NCBI GenBank assembly: GCA_019090185.1 | Contig: JAHRWJ010000117.1 | Coordinates: forward strand, 1 to 14,162 | Direction: 5' to 3' | Source: Immundisolibacteraceae bacterium | GTDB taxonomy: Bacteria > Pseudomonadota > Gammaproteobacteria > Immundisolibacterales > Immundisolibacteraceae | Length of the DNA stretch: 14,162 nt | Part shown: positions 6,600 through 12,714 of the stretch, one piece after another | Layout of the letters: the number at the start of each line of letters is the position of its first letter | How positions within the stretch are numbered: the stretch's first letter is position 1 | Notes under the pieces: generated by a model | The model's input: the letters and a program-made list of their open reading frames with translations, nothing else | What the model was told of the DNA's origin: nothing | Database searches by the model: none | Program-made: the position numbers and the translations under genes

Positions 6600-7664
6600 A
6601 TGAAAACAGTGATACAGGTGGTTCAACACTTACGCCCTGGCGGTCTGGAAACGGTTGCGCTTGATCTATTCGATTGTCACTCCAGCCATGAACGTTGTTT
6701 CATTATTAGCCTTGAAGGCTCTCGGCGCGAGGCGATCCATCACTGGCCTCGGCTTGCGAAACTCGCCGACCGAATTATTTTCATGGATAAACAACCAGGA
6801 TTAGAACCGCAGTTAATAAGGTCACTACGAAAACTGTTCATTGATCTTGGCGCTGACGTGGTCCACAGCCACCATATCGGCCCGCTCCTATATGCCGGAT
6901 TGGCCGCGCGCCTAGCTGGAGTTAAGCGGCTGATTCACACCGAACACGACGCCTGGCACCTGGACAACCCGAAACGTCGCTGGTTAGAGAGAGCGCTATT
7001 AACCCTGACTCGACCCGCGCTGGTCGCCGATGCCAACAGTGTTGCCAGCAGTCTAAAAAAGCATCTGCACCTGAAATCCGTCAAGGTGGTCTCCAATGGC
7101 ATCGATACCGAGCGGTTTATTCCAGGTGACCAACCCCAGGCCAGACTAAAAATGGGCTTGCCGCTGGCTGCAAAAATTATCGGCTGTAGCGGCCGACTCG
7201 AACGGGTGAAAGGCCAAAGGGTGTTGATCACCGCACTTTCAAAGCTACCTATTGAGGTTCACCTTGCCCTGGCTGGCACAGGCTCGACAGAAGCTGCACT
7301 TCGCAGGCTCACCACCCGTCTCAATTTAGATCAACGGGTCCATTTTCTTGGTCAAGTGGATGACATGCCAACCTTCTATCAAGCGCTCGATCTGTTCAGC
7401 CTACCCTCATTACGTGAAGGCTACCCGCTAGCACCATTAGAGGCCCAGGCCTGCTCAATACCCAGCATGGTGACTGATGTTGGCGGCGCCGCAGAAACCC
7501 TCTGCCCGTTCACTGGCAGCCTGGTTCCAGCCGGTGACCCAATGGCGATCGCAAAAACTTTGTCACGCATGCTCGGCCGAGTGCCACGAATTAGCCCCCG
7601 CAGCTTTGTCCAGCGTCAGGCTGATCTGCACAGCATGGCGCGGGCCTACGCCCAACTACATTAA
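6600..7664 (+). CDS. Glycosyltransferase family 4 (GT-B)
   Basis: Cytoplasmic glycosyltransferase of 354 residues. The N-terminal domain starts VIQVVQHLRPGGLETVALDL, with the glycine-rich acceptor loop of GT4 enzymes, followed by VVHSHHIGPLLYAGLAARLAG and HTEHD. The C-terminal domain shows VVSNGIDTERF, GCSGRLERVKGQ and the E-x7-E motif E273-GYPLAPL-E281 with EAQACSIPSMVTDVGG, which binds the nucleotide-sugar donor. The pattern resembles sugar transferases of PEP-CTERM/EpsH-associated loci. GGAG at 6588-6591 lies 8 nt before ATG 6600; a TTG at 6594 would be only 2 nt from it and is rejected as start. The gene follows the chain-length gene by 22 nt and precedes the GT2 gene by 15 nt, so it belongs to the same operon. 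It retains the fold of a retaining enzyme; its specificity is not readable. Confidence 0.88.
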   Translation: MKTVIQVVQHLRPGGLETVALDLFDCHSSHERCFIISLEGSRREAIHHWPRLAKLADRIIFMDKQPGLEPQLIRSLRKLFIDLGADVVHSHHIGPLLYAGLAARLAGVKRLIHTEHDAWHLDNPKRRWLERALLTLTRPALVADANSVASSLKKHLHLKSVKVVSNGIDTERFIPGDQPQARLKMGLPLAAKIIGCSGRLERVKGQRVLITALSKLPIEVHLALAGTGSTEAALRRLTTRLNLDQRVHFLGQVDDMPTFYQALDLFSLPSLREGYPLAPLEAQACSIPSMVTDVGGAAETLCPFTGSLVPAGDPMAIAKTLSRMLGRVPRISPRSFVQRQADLHSMARAYAQLH

Positions 7665-7679
7665 GTTTGGAGAAAAATC

Positions 7680-8858
7680 ATGCTCGAATCCATTATCGTC
7701 GGCATTACCATTAGCAGCGGCCTGTTGGTGATCTATCACCACCTGGGCTATCCACTGATATTGCGTTTCCTACGCCGTCATAAAACCAGCGTCTTACCAA
7801 CACTGCACCAACGTCACTACCAACCTGAACCCCAAGACCGGTTACTACCAACCATCACCCTGGTGATGCCGGCCTACAACGAACAGCGTTGGATCGCCGA
7901 TAAAATTCGCAATCTGTCGGCACTGGATTACCCCGCAGACCGACTGGCCATTATCATCGCCTGCGACGGCTGCAGTGATGCCACCGCGACCATCGCCCGT
8001 CAGGTCGCCCGTGAAGCTGAATGTCGCCACCTGCAGATCCAGGTAGAGGAATATCAACAGAATCTGGGCAAGGTGGCAGTGATTAATCGGACCATGGCCC
8101 AGGTCGACAGCGAGCTGGTCGGACTGAGTGACATTTCTGCGCTTATTTCTGTAGACGCCCTACTGATCGCTGCCAAACATTTTATGAACCCGACCATTGG
8201 TGTGGTCAATAGCCATTACCAGTTACTCAACCCCGGCTCAGAAGGTGAAGCCGCCTACTGGAAACATCAGAGCAGAGTTAAAAGTGCCGAAGCAGCCCTA
8301 GGCAGTGTGCTCGGTGCCCATGGTGCCTTCTATCTGTTTCGCCGCGATCTGTTTCATCAACTCGCCGCCGACACCATCAACGATGATTTTATCCTGCCGA
8401 TGGAAATTGTTGCCCAGGGTTACCGTGCCGAACAGGTAGAAAACATCACATCACTGGAGCTTGAGCGGGCAGACAGTTCTATCGAGAAGCACCGCAGGCA
8501 ACGCATTGCTGCCGGCAATCTACAACAACTCCTACGCCTTAAACATCTGCTGATGCCGCGCTATCGGCAGTTGGCCTTTAGCTTTGCTTCCGGCAAAGGC
8601 CTTCGGGTTGTGATGCCTTTGCTGATGCTGCTATCCCTAAGCGGTAGTCTCTGGCTGGCTGTTAACAGTATTCCCTGGGCGCTATTGGCAGGCATGCAAT
8701 CTTGCGGTTATCTGCTGGCTGGGTGGCAAATCCGACATCAGCAGCCCAACTGTAATCGCCTACAACGAACATTGGCCTATTTGGTCAGCGCACATCTGGC
8801 AAGCCTCAGCGGCAGCCTGCGCTACCTACGAGGTAACCACCAGGGCCGCTGGCATTGA
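7680..8858 (+). CDS. Membrane-anchored glycosyltransferase family 2
   Basis: Protein of 392 residues. An N-terminal hydrophobic helix (about residues 4-24) anchors a GT-A catalytic domain: VMPAYNEQRWIADKI, IIACDGCSDATATIA (Asp96, Asp100), LGKVAVINR, the metal-site region GLSDISAL (Asp151, written DIS in place of the usual DAD/DAN), GAHGAFYLFRRDLF, and TINDDFILPM (Asp235/Asp236, catalytic base region), then RRQRIAAGN in the place of the QxxRW motif. Two hydrophobic helices near 310-356 close the protein. This is a processive-type GT2 layout like that of EPS transferases, adding a sugar in beta linkage at the cytoplasmic face. GGAG at 7669-7672 is 7 nt before the ATG. The stop is followed by a small 5-bp hairpin (AACCC/GGGTT, 8858-8871) before the next gene. 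Confidence 0.87.
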   Translation: MLESIIVGITISSGLLVIYHHLGYPLILRFLRRHKTSVLPTLHQRHYQPEPQDRLLPTITLVMPAYNEQRWIADKIRNLSALDYPADRLAIIIACDGCSDATATIARQVAREAECRHLQIQVEEYQQNLGKVAVINRTMAQVDSELVGLSDISALISVDALLIAAKHFMNPTIGVVNSHYQLLNPGSEGEAAYWKHQSRVKSAEAALGSVLGAHGAFYLFRRDLFHQLAADTINDDFILPMEIVAQGYRAEQVENITSLELERADSSIEKHRRQRIAAGNLQQLLRLKHLLMPRYRQLAFSFASGKGLRVVMPLLMLLSLSGSLWLAVNSIPWALLAGMQSCGYLLAGWQIRHQQPNCNRLQRTLAYLVSAHLASLSGSLRYLRGNHQGRWH

Positions 8859-8905
8859 ACCCAACCGGGTTGATTTCGCAACTGACCATTCCAGGGAGAA
8901 TTTTC

Positions 8906-9112
8906 ATGATCAAATTAACCAACGTTCAGAACATGGTTTTGGATAGCTACGAGCTGTTACTGAAACTCCTCGCGCTGACCGGAATCCTCCTCACCCTGCC
9001 ACTAATGCTGGCCCTAGTCGCCATTGCGGCTCTACTGCTGTTGCCATTAATTCCGTTTATTACCAAAGCACAAAACCAAACCATTATTCATAGCCAGAGC
9101 AGCGAGTCATGA
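8906..9112 (+). CDS. Small hydrophobic membrane protein of unknown function, coupled to the PGT gene
   Basis: Product of 68 residues. After a short polar start (MIKLTNVQNMVLDS) residues ~15-55 are almost entirely Leu/Ala/Ile/Val, long enough for one long or two short transmembrane helices broken by LPL and PLIP. The tail (TKAQNQTIIHSQSSES) is polar. I recognise no family. GGGAG (8894-8898) 7 nt before ATG 8906 fixes this start; a TTG at 8855 in the same frame, overlapping the GT2 stop, has no such site. The stop TGA overlaps the ATG of the phosphoglycosyl transferase (ATGA, 9109-9112), so the two are made together. Position suggests it helps the PGT or anchors the glycosyltransferases, since this PGT lacks the extra N-terminal membrane helices of WbaP-type enzymes. 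That role is inference. Confidence 0.7.
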   Translation: MIKLTNVQNMVLDSYELLLKLLALTGILLTLPLMLALVAIAALLLLPLIPFITKAQNQTIIHSQSSES

Positions 9113-9750
9113 ACGGCCAATTCGAGATCAACGATTTCACCAGCCGAAGCAAACGGCTGGTCGACCTTGTGATTGCCTCGCTGGGGTTGCTGGTTACCCT
9201 GCCGTTATGGCTGGTAATCGCACTGTTAATTAGGCTCGACTCTGCAGGGCCAGTATTTTTTACTCAGCTGCGGATCGGCAAAGCTCATACAGATAGAACC
9301 CTACTGTTTAACATCATCAAATTTCGCACCATGGTGGACGATGCCGAAGGTAGTAGCGGGGCTGTCTGGGCGACCATTAATGACCCTCGGGTCACCCGCG
9401 TCGGCTATTGGCTGCGACGCTGCCGGCTTGATGAACTGCCCCAGTTCATCAATGTACTCTGCGGCGACATGTCTCTGGTAGGCCCGAGACCGGAACGGCC
9501 CGGATTTTACCGCCAGCTAGAACGACAGATACCCTTTTTCTGTGACCGAACCTTCGGTGTTTCACCTGGAATTACTGGGCTAGCCCAGGTCAGCCAGGTC
9601 AACAACACGGGCCCAGGGGATTCACGGGTTAAAGTACTATTTGATCACCGCTACGCAATCGCATTAGCAAACCCGGTGGCCTGGTTTAAAATGGATCTCA
9701 ATATTATTTTACGAACCGTATCGATTGTGTTGATGGGCCGGGGGGTTTAA
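9109..9750 (+). CDS. Undecaprenyl-phosphate sugar phosphotransferase (monotopic phosphoglycosyl transferase)
   Basis: Initiating enzyme of 213 residues that transfers a sugar-1-phosphate from a nucleotide sugar to undecaprenyl phosphate. It is the short, PglC-like core of the bacterial sugar transferase family: an N-terminal re-entrant hydrophobic helix (RLVDLVIASLGLLVTLPLW, about 16-34), then SAGPVFFTQLRIG, KFRTM (71-75), the catalytic dyad in RLDELPQ (Asp108-Glu109), GDMSLVGPRPERP (Ser122 to Pro131) and VSPGITGLAQV. The four-helix bundle and CoA-binding-like domain of WbaP/WcaJ are absent. It is the last gene of the operon and overlaps the small membrane protein gene by 4 nt (ATGA). The stop lies 10 nt from the stop of the convergent amrS. 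The first sugar cannot be assigned from sequence. Confidence 0.92.
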   Translation: MNGQFEINDFTSRSKRLVDLVIASLGLLVTLPLWLVIALLIRLDSAGPVFFTQLRIGKAHTDRTLLFNIIKFRTMVDDAEGSSGAVWATINDPRVTRVGYWLRRCRLDELPQFINVLCGDMSLVGPRPERPGFYRQLERQIPFFCDRTFGVSPGITGLAQVSQVNNTGPGDSRVKVLFDHRYAIALANPVAWFKMDLNIILRTVSIVLMGRGV

Positions 9751-9756
9751 CCCCGG
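9738..9756. terminator. Candidate hairpin between convergent EPS operon and amrS
   Basis: CCGGGG (9738-9743) and CCCCGG (9751-9756) form a perfect 6-bp GC stem around a 7-nt loop that includes the PGT stop codon. It sits exactly where the two transcription units meet, so it could block read-through both ways. No T-tract follows on either strand, so it is not a canonical intrinsic terminator and may need a factor or have no role. Confidence 0.35.
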
Positions 9757-9760
9757 ACAA

Positions 9761-10879
9761 CTATCGCGGCCGCGACTTTCCAGATCCAAACCGGGAAAGG
9801 TCAACCCGTTGATGCTGTCGTCCCCAGTCACCGGGCTGGCTGGCAAATTTACCTGCAATCGGCTGATCACAACCCGCACATTTTCCGCTGGCGGTTAACT
9901 GCCACTGGCCCAGTTCATACCAATCGCGCTCAATAACCCGGTCACCACATCCGGGACAATAGGTACTGCTACCAACGCTGTCATGAACATTACCGGTATA
10001 GACATATTCAAGACCGTTGGCCAGCGCAATCTCACGGGCCCGAGTTAACGTGGCTGGCGGAGTCGCCGGAATATCTCTCATTTTCCAGTCTGGATGAAAC
10101 GCAGAAAAATGCAGTGGCACGTCAACGCCAAGATTTGTCACTAACCAGCGCGTCAACTGCTCAAGCGCTTCATCAGAATCATTTTGACCCGGAATCAGGA
10201 GGGTTGTGACCTCCAGCCAAGCATCGGTCTGGTGATAAATATATTCCAGGGTCTCCAGGGTGTTGGCCAGCGTACTGCCGCAAATCCGACGATAAAAATC
10301 TTCACTGAATGCTTTCAGGTCAACATTCACCGCATCCATCGCCTGAAACAGCTGCTGACGTGGCTGATCACAAATATAACCCGCTGTGACCGCTACCGAT
10401 TTTATGCCCCGCTCGCGCGCAACAGCCGCCACATCCACCGCGTATTCGAGAAACACCACCGGGTCGTTATAGGTAAAAGCAATACTGGCGCAACCATTGG
10501 CTTTCGCCGCCTCAACCAACGCCTCCGGTAGAGCCCAGGAAGAGAGAATATCGATTTCTCGGGATTTGGACATATCCCAGTTCTGGCAAAACTTACAGGC
10601 CAAATTACACCCCGCAGTACCAAAGGAGAGCACCGATGAACCGGGCAGAAAATGGTTAAGCGGTTTTTTCTCGATCGGGTCAATGCAAAAACCGCTAGAA
10701 CGACCATAACTGGTAAGCACGATCTCTCCATCGCGCTCAGCACGCACAAAACAGGCGCCACGCTGCCCCGAATGAAGACGGCAGTTTCGGGGGCAGAGAT
10801 CGCACTGTATCCGTCCATCATCGTGTCGATGCCAGTATTCGGTACTCACCACACCGGGCTCAATCTGATTTCTGATCAA
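9761..10879 (-). CDS. amrS: AmmeMemoRadiSam system radical SAM enzyme AmrS
   Basis: Radical SAM protein of 372 residues. Order: an N-terminal Cys cluster (CDLCPRNC, Cys26/29/33, then GACFV, Cys43), DPIEKKPLNHFLPGS, the radical SAM 4Fe-4S motif CNLACKFCQNW (Cys91, Cys95, Cys98), TYNDPVVFLEY, VNVDLKAFSEDFYR, TTLLIPGQND, HFSAFHPDWKM, GLEYVYTGNV, and two C-terminal CxxC pairs (YCPGCG, KCAGCD) resembling a zinc ribbon. These match the AmrS family, whose substrate is unknown to me; genes for it travel with Memo and AMMECR1 homologues, as here. I place the start at TTG 10879 because AGGAGG (10884-10889) sits 4 nt before it. In-frame ATGs further upstream (to about 10933) lack a ribosome-binding site. 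It is convergent with the EPS operon and divergent from amrB. Confidence 0.92.
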   Translation of the reverse strand: MIRNQIEPGVVSTEYWHRHDDGRIQCDLCPRNCRLHSGQRGACFVRAERDGEIVLTSYGRSSGFCIDPIEKKPLNHFLPGSSVLSFGTAGCNLACKFCQNWDMSKSREIDILSSWALPEALVEAAKANGCASIAFTYNDPVVFLEYAVDVAAVARERGIKSVAVTAGYICDQPRQQLFQAMDAVNVDLKAFSEDFYRRICGSTLANTLETLEYIYHQTDAWLEVTTLLIPGQNDSDEALEQLTRWLVTNLGVDVPLHFSAFHPDWKMRDIPATPPATLTRAREIALANGLEYVYTGNVHDSVGSSTYCPGCGDRVIERDWYELGQWQLTASGKCAGCDQPIAGKFASQPGDWGRQHQRVDLSRFGSGKSRPR

Positions 10880-10883
10880 GGAA

Positions 10884-10889
10884 CCTCCT
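10884..10889 (-). promoter_or_regulatory. Ribosome-binding site AGGAGG fixing the TTG start of amrS
   Basis: Perfect consensus Shine-Dalgarno on the minus strand, separated by TTCC from TTG 10879-10877. The in-frame ATG and GTG codons upstream have no comparable site, and the spacing to the downstream GTG pair is far too long. Confidence 0.65.
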
Positions 10890-10915
10890 ATCCAAAAAAG
10901 CCTGTTTTCATTCAT

Positions 10916-10948
10916 GGTCAATGTCGTTAGCATAAGCCAACGACGACC
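10916..10948. repeat. Inverted repeat between amrS and amrB, possible operator
   Basis: GTCGTT (10923-10928) and AACGAC (10939-10944) are perfect 6-bp arms around a 10-nt centre. GGTC (10916-10919) and GACC (10945-10948) extend the symmetry with a 3-nt bulge on one side. It lies in the 184-bp gap between divergent amrS and amrB, where one dimeric regulator could act on both. No clear -35/-10 pair was found nearby, so the role is inferred from symmetry and position. Confidence 0.4.
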
Positions 10949-11063
10949 CTGGTTCAGGATTTGCTGACTAAAGGAACCTCTGAAAATAGTTCCCGCCACC
11001 AGAATTTTCGAAACCTGGATCGCATGATCAGCATTCTGTACAAAAGGTGGGGAGTTTTAAACA

Positions 11064-11852
11064 TTGCCAAACATTCGCCCAGCCGCCATCGCAGGTATTT
11101 TCTACCCGGCTAACAGCACCGAGCTGCAAAATTTGATTAGTAGTTTCCTCCTCCCCGCTGACGACTCCGCGACAGCTAAACCAGTGAAGGCACTAATCGT
11201 TCCTCACGCCGGTTATCTCTATTCGGGTCACACCGCAGGTAAAGGCTATCAACGGATAGAGCCAATCGCCAGGCAGATCCGGCGGGTTATTTTGCTTGGC
11301 CCTCCCCACCGCGAAGCGATAGCGGGCATTGCCCTGCCCCACTGGAGTCATTTCACCACCCCGCTGGGAACCATCCGGCTAGACCAAGCCGCCATGACCG
11401 AGGTGGAGCAGCTGAGCTTTGTAGGTCGTTCTGACAGCGCCCACCAGATGGAGCATTGTCTGGAAGTACAGCTGCCGTTTTTGCAGTATCTACTCGATGA
11501 TTTCACCCTGGTGCCAATGCTGGTCGGCGAATGCAGCGCCGAGCAGGTAGCCCAGGTGATGGATCTGCTCTGGGGAGAAGAGGAGACCTTGATTATCTGT
11601 AGTAGCGATTTGAGTCATTTCCACCCTTATCAACAGGCACGCAATATCGACCTGGCTAGCTGTGAGCTTATCCTCGCTCAGCAGCCGGTTTTAACCGGCC
11701 AGCAGGCCTGTGGTTGTCGTGCAATAAACGGCCTGCTAGTGGCTGCCAAACAACGCCATTTACAGGTCGAAAAACTTGATTATTGCAACTCGGGTGACAC
11801 CGCCGGGGATCAAGATCGGGTGGTAGGCTATGGTGCCTTTAGCCTCAGCTAA
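11064..11852 (+). CDS. amrB: AmmeMemoRadiSam system protein B (Memo family)
   Basis: Protein of 262 residues, full length for the Memo family, which has the fold of class III extradiol dioxygenases. It begins with the usual IRPAAIAGIFYPA. Candidate metal/active-site positions are His48 in VPHAGYLYSGH and His82 in LLGPPHREA, which line up with metal-binding His49 and His81 of human MEMO1. Further family blocks are AHQMEHCLEVQLPFLQ, VPMLVGE, ICSSDLSHFHPY, and YCNSGDTAGDQDRVVGYGAF (Cys241 lies here). The only usable start is TTG 11064, because an in-frame TAA ends at 11060; GGGGAG at 11049-11054 lies 9 nt before it. amrA follows after 47 nt, probably in the same message. Prokaryotic function is not known; the genetic link to AmrS and AmrA is the main clue. 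Confidence 0.92.
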   Translation: MPNIRPAAIAGIFYPANSTELQNLISSFLLPADDSATAKPVKALIVPHAGYLYSGHTAGKGYQRIEPIARQIRRVILLGPPHREAIAGIALPHWSHFTTPLGTIRLDQAAMTEVEQLSFVGRSDSAHQMEHCLEVQLPFLQYLLDDFTLVPMLVGECSAEQVAQVMDLLWGEEETLIICSSDLSHFHPYQQARNIDLASCELILAQQPVLTGQQACGCRAINGLLVAAKQRHLQVEKLDYCNSGDTAGDQDRVVGYGAFSLS

Positions 11853-11899
11853 ATTTTTATGGAACCTTCAACCAGAGCCCTAAACCAGAAGCTTCGACA

Positions 11900-12475
11900 T
11901 TGGCTAGATTAACCTCAGACCAGCGCGCTACCCTACTTGGGCTGGCCGCCAAAAGCATCAATCAAGGTCTCGACCAGGGCCCCAGACTATGCGTTGATAG
12001 CGGCGACTACCCTGCACCACTGCAGGCCATGCGCGCCTGCTTTGTCACCCTGCATCTGCAGGCAAAACTACGTGGCTGCGTCGGCACCCTGGAACCGGAA
12101 AAAACATTGGTGGAGGCGGTTGTCGATGCGGCCCACAACGCGGCCTTTGCCGATTGCCGTTTCACACCGCTTAGCGCCAGAGAAGCGGCCGAAATTGATA
12201 TCGATATTTCAGTATTATCGCTACCAACCCGGCTGACCATAAGCTCCGAGGCTCAGCTGTTAGCCGAACTCCGACCCGGCGTTGATGGCTTAATTATCAG
12301 CGAAGGTCATCACAGGGCGACTTTTCTACCGACCGTCTGGCAACAGTTGCCTAACCCCGCTGACTTTCTAGCCGAACTAAAACATAAAGCCGGCTTTACC
12401 GCCGACTATTGGTCAGACAATATTCAGGTGAGCCGCTACACCACCGAAAATTTCCCCACCCCTGGCGCTGGGTAG
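11900..12475 (+). CDS. amrA: AmmeMemoRadiSam system protein A (AMMECR1 family)
   Basis: Protein of 191 residues, the single-domain form of the family. It starts LTSDQRATLLGLAAKSI and contains the signature LRGCVG (residues 57-62) followed by TLEPEKTLVEAVVDAAHNAAFADCRF, then the second subdomain with EIDIDISVLS, GVDGLIISEGHHRATFLPTVW and an Asp/Glu/Lys-rich helix near the end. This agrees with the AMMECR1 fold. The reaction, if any, is unknown. In many genomes it is fused to AmrB; here it is a separate gene 47 nt downstream. The only in-frame start after a TAG at 11840 is TTG 11900, and it has no clear Shine-Dalgarno, so efficient translation may depend on ribosomes coming from amrB. The stop lies within a GGCGCT/AGCGCC hairpin. 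Confidence 0.92.
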   Translation: MARLTSDQRATLLGLAAKSINQGLDQGPRLCVDSGDYPAPLQAMRACFVTLHLQAKLRGCVGTLEPEKTLVEAVVDAAHNAAFADCRFTPLSAREAAEIDIDISVLSLPTRLTISSEAQLLAELRPGVDGLIISEGHHRATFLPTVWQQLPNPADFLAELKHKAGFTADYWSDNIQVSRYTTENFPTPGAG

Positions 12476-12479
12476 CGCC
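12464..12479 (+). terminator. Short GC hairpin over the amrA stop codon
   Basis: GGCGCT (12464-12469) and AGCGCC (12474-12479) pair perfectly around GGGT, with the TAG stop inside. Only a short CTTT follows a few bases later, so this is at best a weak terminator. It may instead protect the 3' end of the amrBA message. Confidence 0.3.
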
Positions 12480-12714
12480 TCTGCGCTTTAACCCGCTCCC
12501 TTAATCCGCCTGTTCCTGACTCCTCCTGGTTTTAGTTGAGTCCGATTTCAACCGCTATTACCGACCATGAATCACTTCAGCTTTTTAAGTGATTGGTTTT
12601 GAACTCAACTAAATTCCAGATAAACCAAAATTAAAGCCCTCAGCAGGTCTCCTGCGATCCGCCAGTTGACCGTAAAATAGGCGCTTTTTTACCACTTCGG
12701 TTTCGATCACTCTA
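12476..12714. other. Non-coding gap between amrA and rep
   Basis: 239 bp with no convincing gene. It contains the long nested inverted repeat at 12526-12619, a small GCAGG/CCTGC hairpin (12643-12655), TTGACC at 12665-12670, a -10-like TAAAAT at 12673-12678 without a good -35 at the right distance, and a T6 run (12685-12690) just before rep. The rep promoter is probably here, but I cannot place it with confidence. Confidence 0.5.
12526..12619. repeat. 94-bp nested inverted repeat upstream of rep
   Basis: Outer arms: CTGG (12526-12529) with CCAG (12616-12619), and an 11-bp perfect pair TTTAGTTGAGT (12531-12541) with ACTCAACTAAA (12603-12613), joined across a 1x2 internal loop. Inside lies a second perfect 8-bp stem, AATCACTT (12570-12577) with AAGTGATT (12587-12594), around a 9-nt loop. 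The segment between outer and inner stems on the left is about 20 nt longer than on the right. It holds no ORF. It could be a small non-autonomous repeat element (MITE or REP-like), an RNA structure at the amrBA 3' end, or a bidirectional transcription barrier. Confidence 0.6.

Larger units (their letters stand above)
10867..10980. repeat. Degenerate direct repeat in the amrS-amrB control region
   Basis: Copy 1 at 10867-10887 and copy 2 at 10958-10980 share GATTT at one end and the identical ten bases AAGGAACCTC at the other, with CTGA between; aligned by hand they differ by two single-base gaps and one substitution. On the minus strand copy 1 contains part of the amrS Shine-Dalgarno and its TTG start. 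The ten-base blocks are 93 bp apart. It may be a regulator or RNA-binding target, or the scar of a small duplication. Confidence 0.5.

Noticed and set aside
10402..10821. 139-residue minus-strand ORF in another frame of amrS
   Set aside because: Lies wholly within amrS in a shifted frame, with no recognisable features.
10880..10999. 40-residue N-terminal extension of AmrS from upstream GTG/ATG codons
   Set aside because: The added residues match nothing in the family as I know it and none of these starts has a ribosome-binding site, while AGGAGG precedes TTG 10879.
11859..11912. 17-residue ORF between amrB and amrA (starts MEPSTRALNQ)
   Set aside because: It overlaps the amrA start, but there is no ribosome-binding site and no family signal; likely chance.
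12567..12602. 11-residue ORF inside the nested inverted repeat
   Set aside because: No ribosome site, and its sequence is dictated by the repeat arms.
12526..12619. Integron attC site
   Set aside because: The arms read TTTAGTTGAG/CTCAACTAAA, without the required RYYYAAC...GTTRRRY cores in the right order, and no integrase or cassette context is present.
12665..12693. Sigma-70 promoter TTGACC-N17-TTTACC before rep
   Set aside because: The -35 half is good but the -10 half is poor, and the better -10 (TAAAAT, 12673) has no -35 at the right distance.
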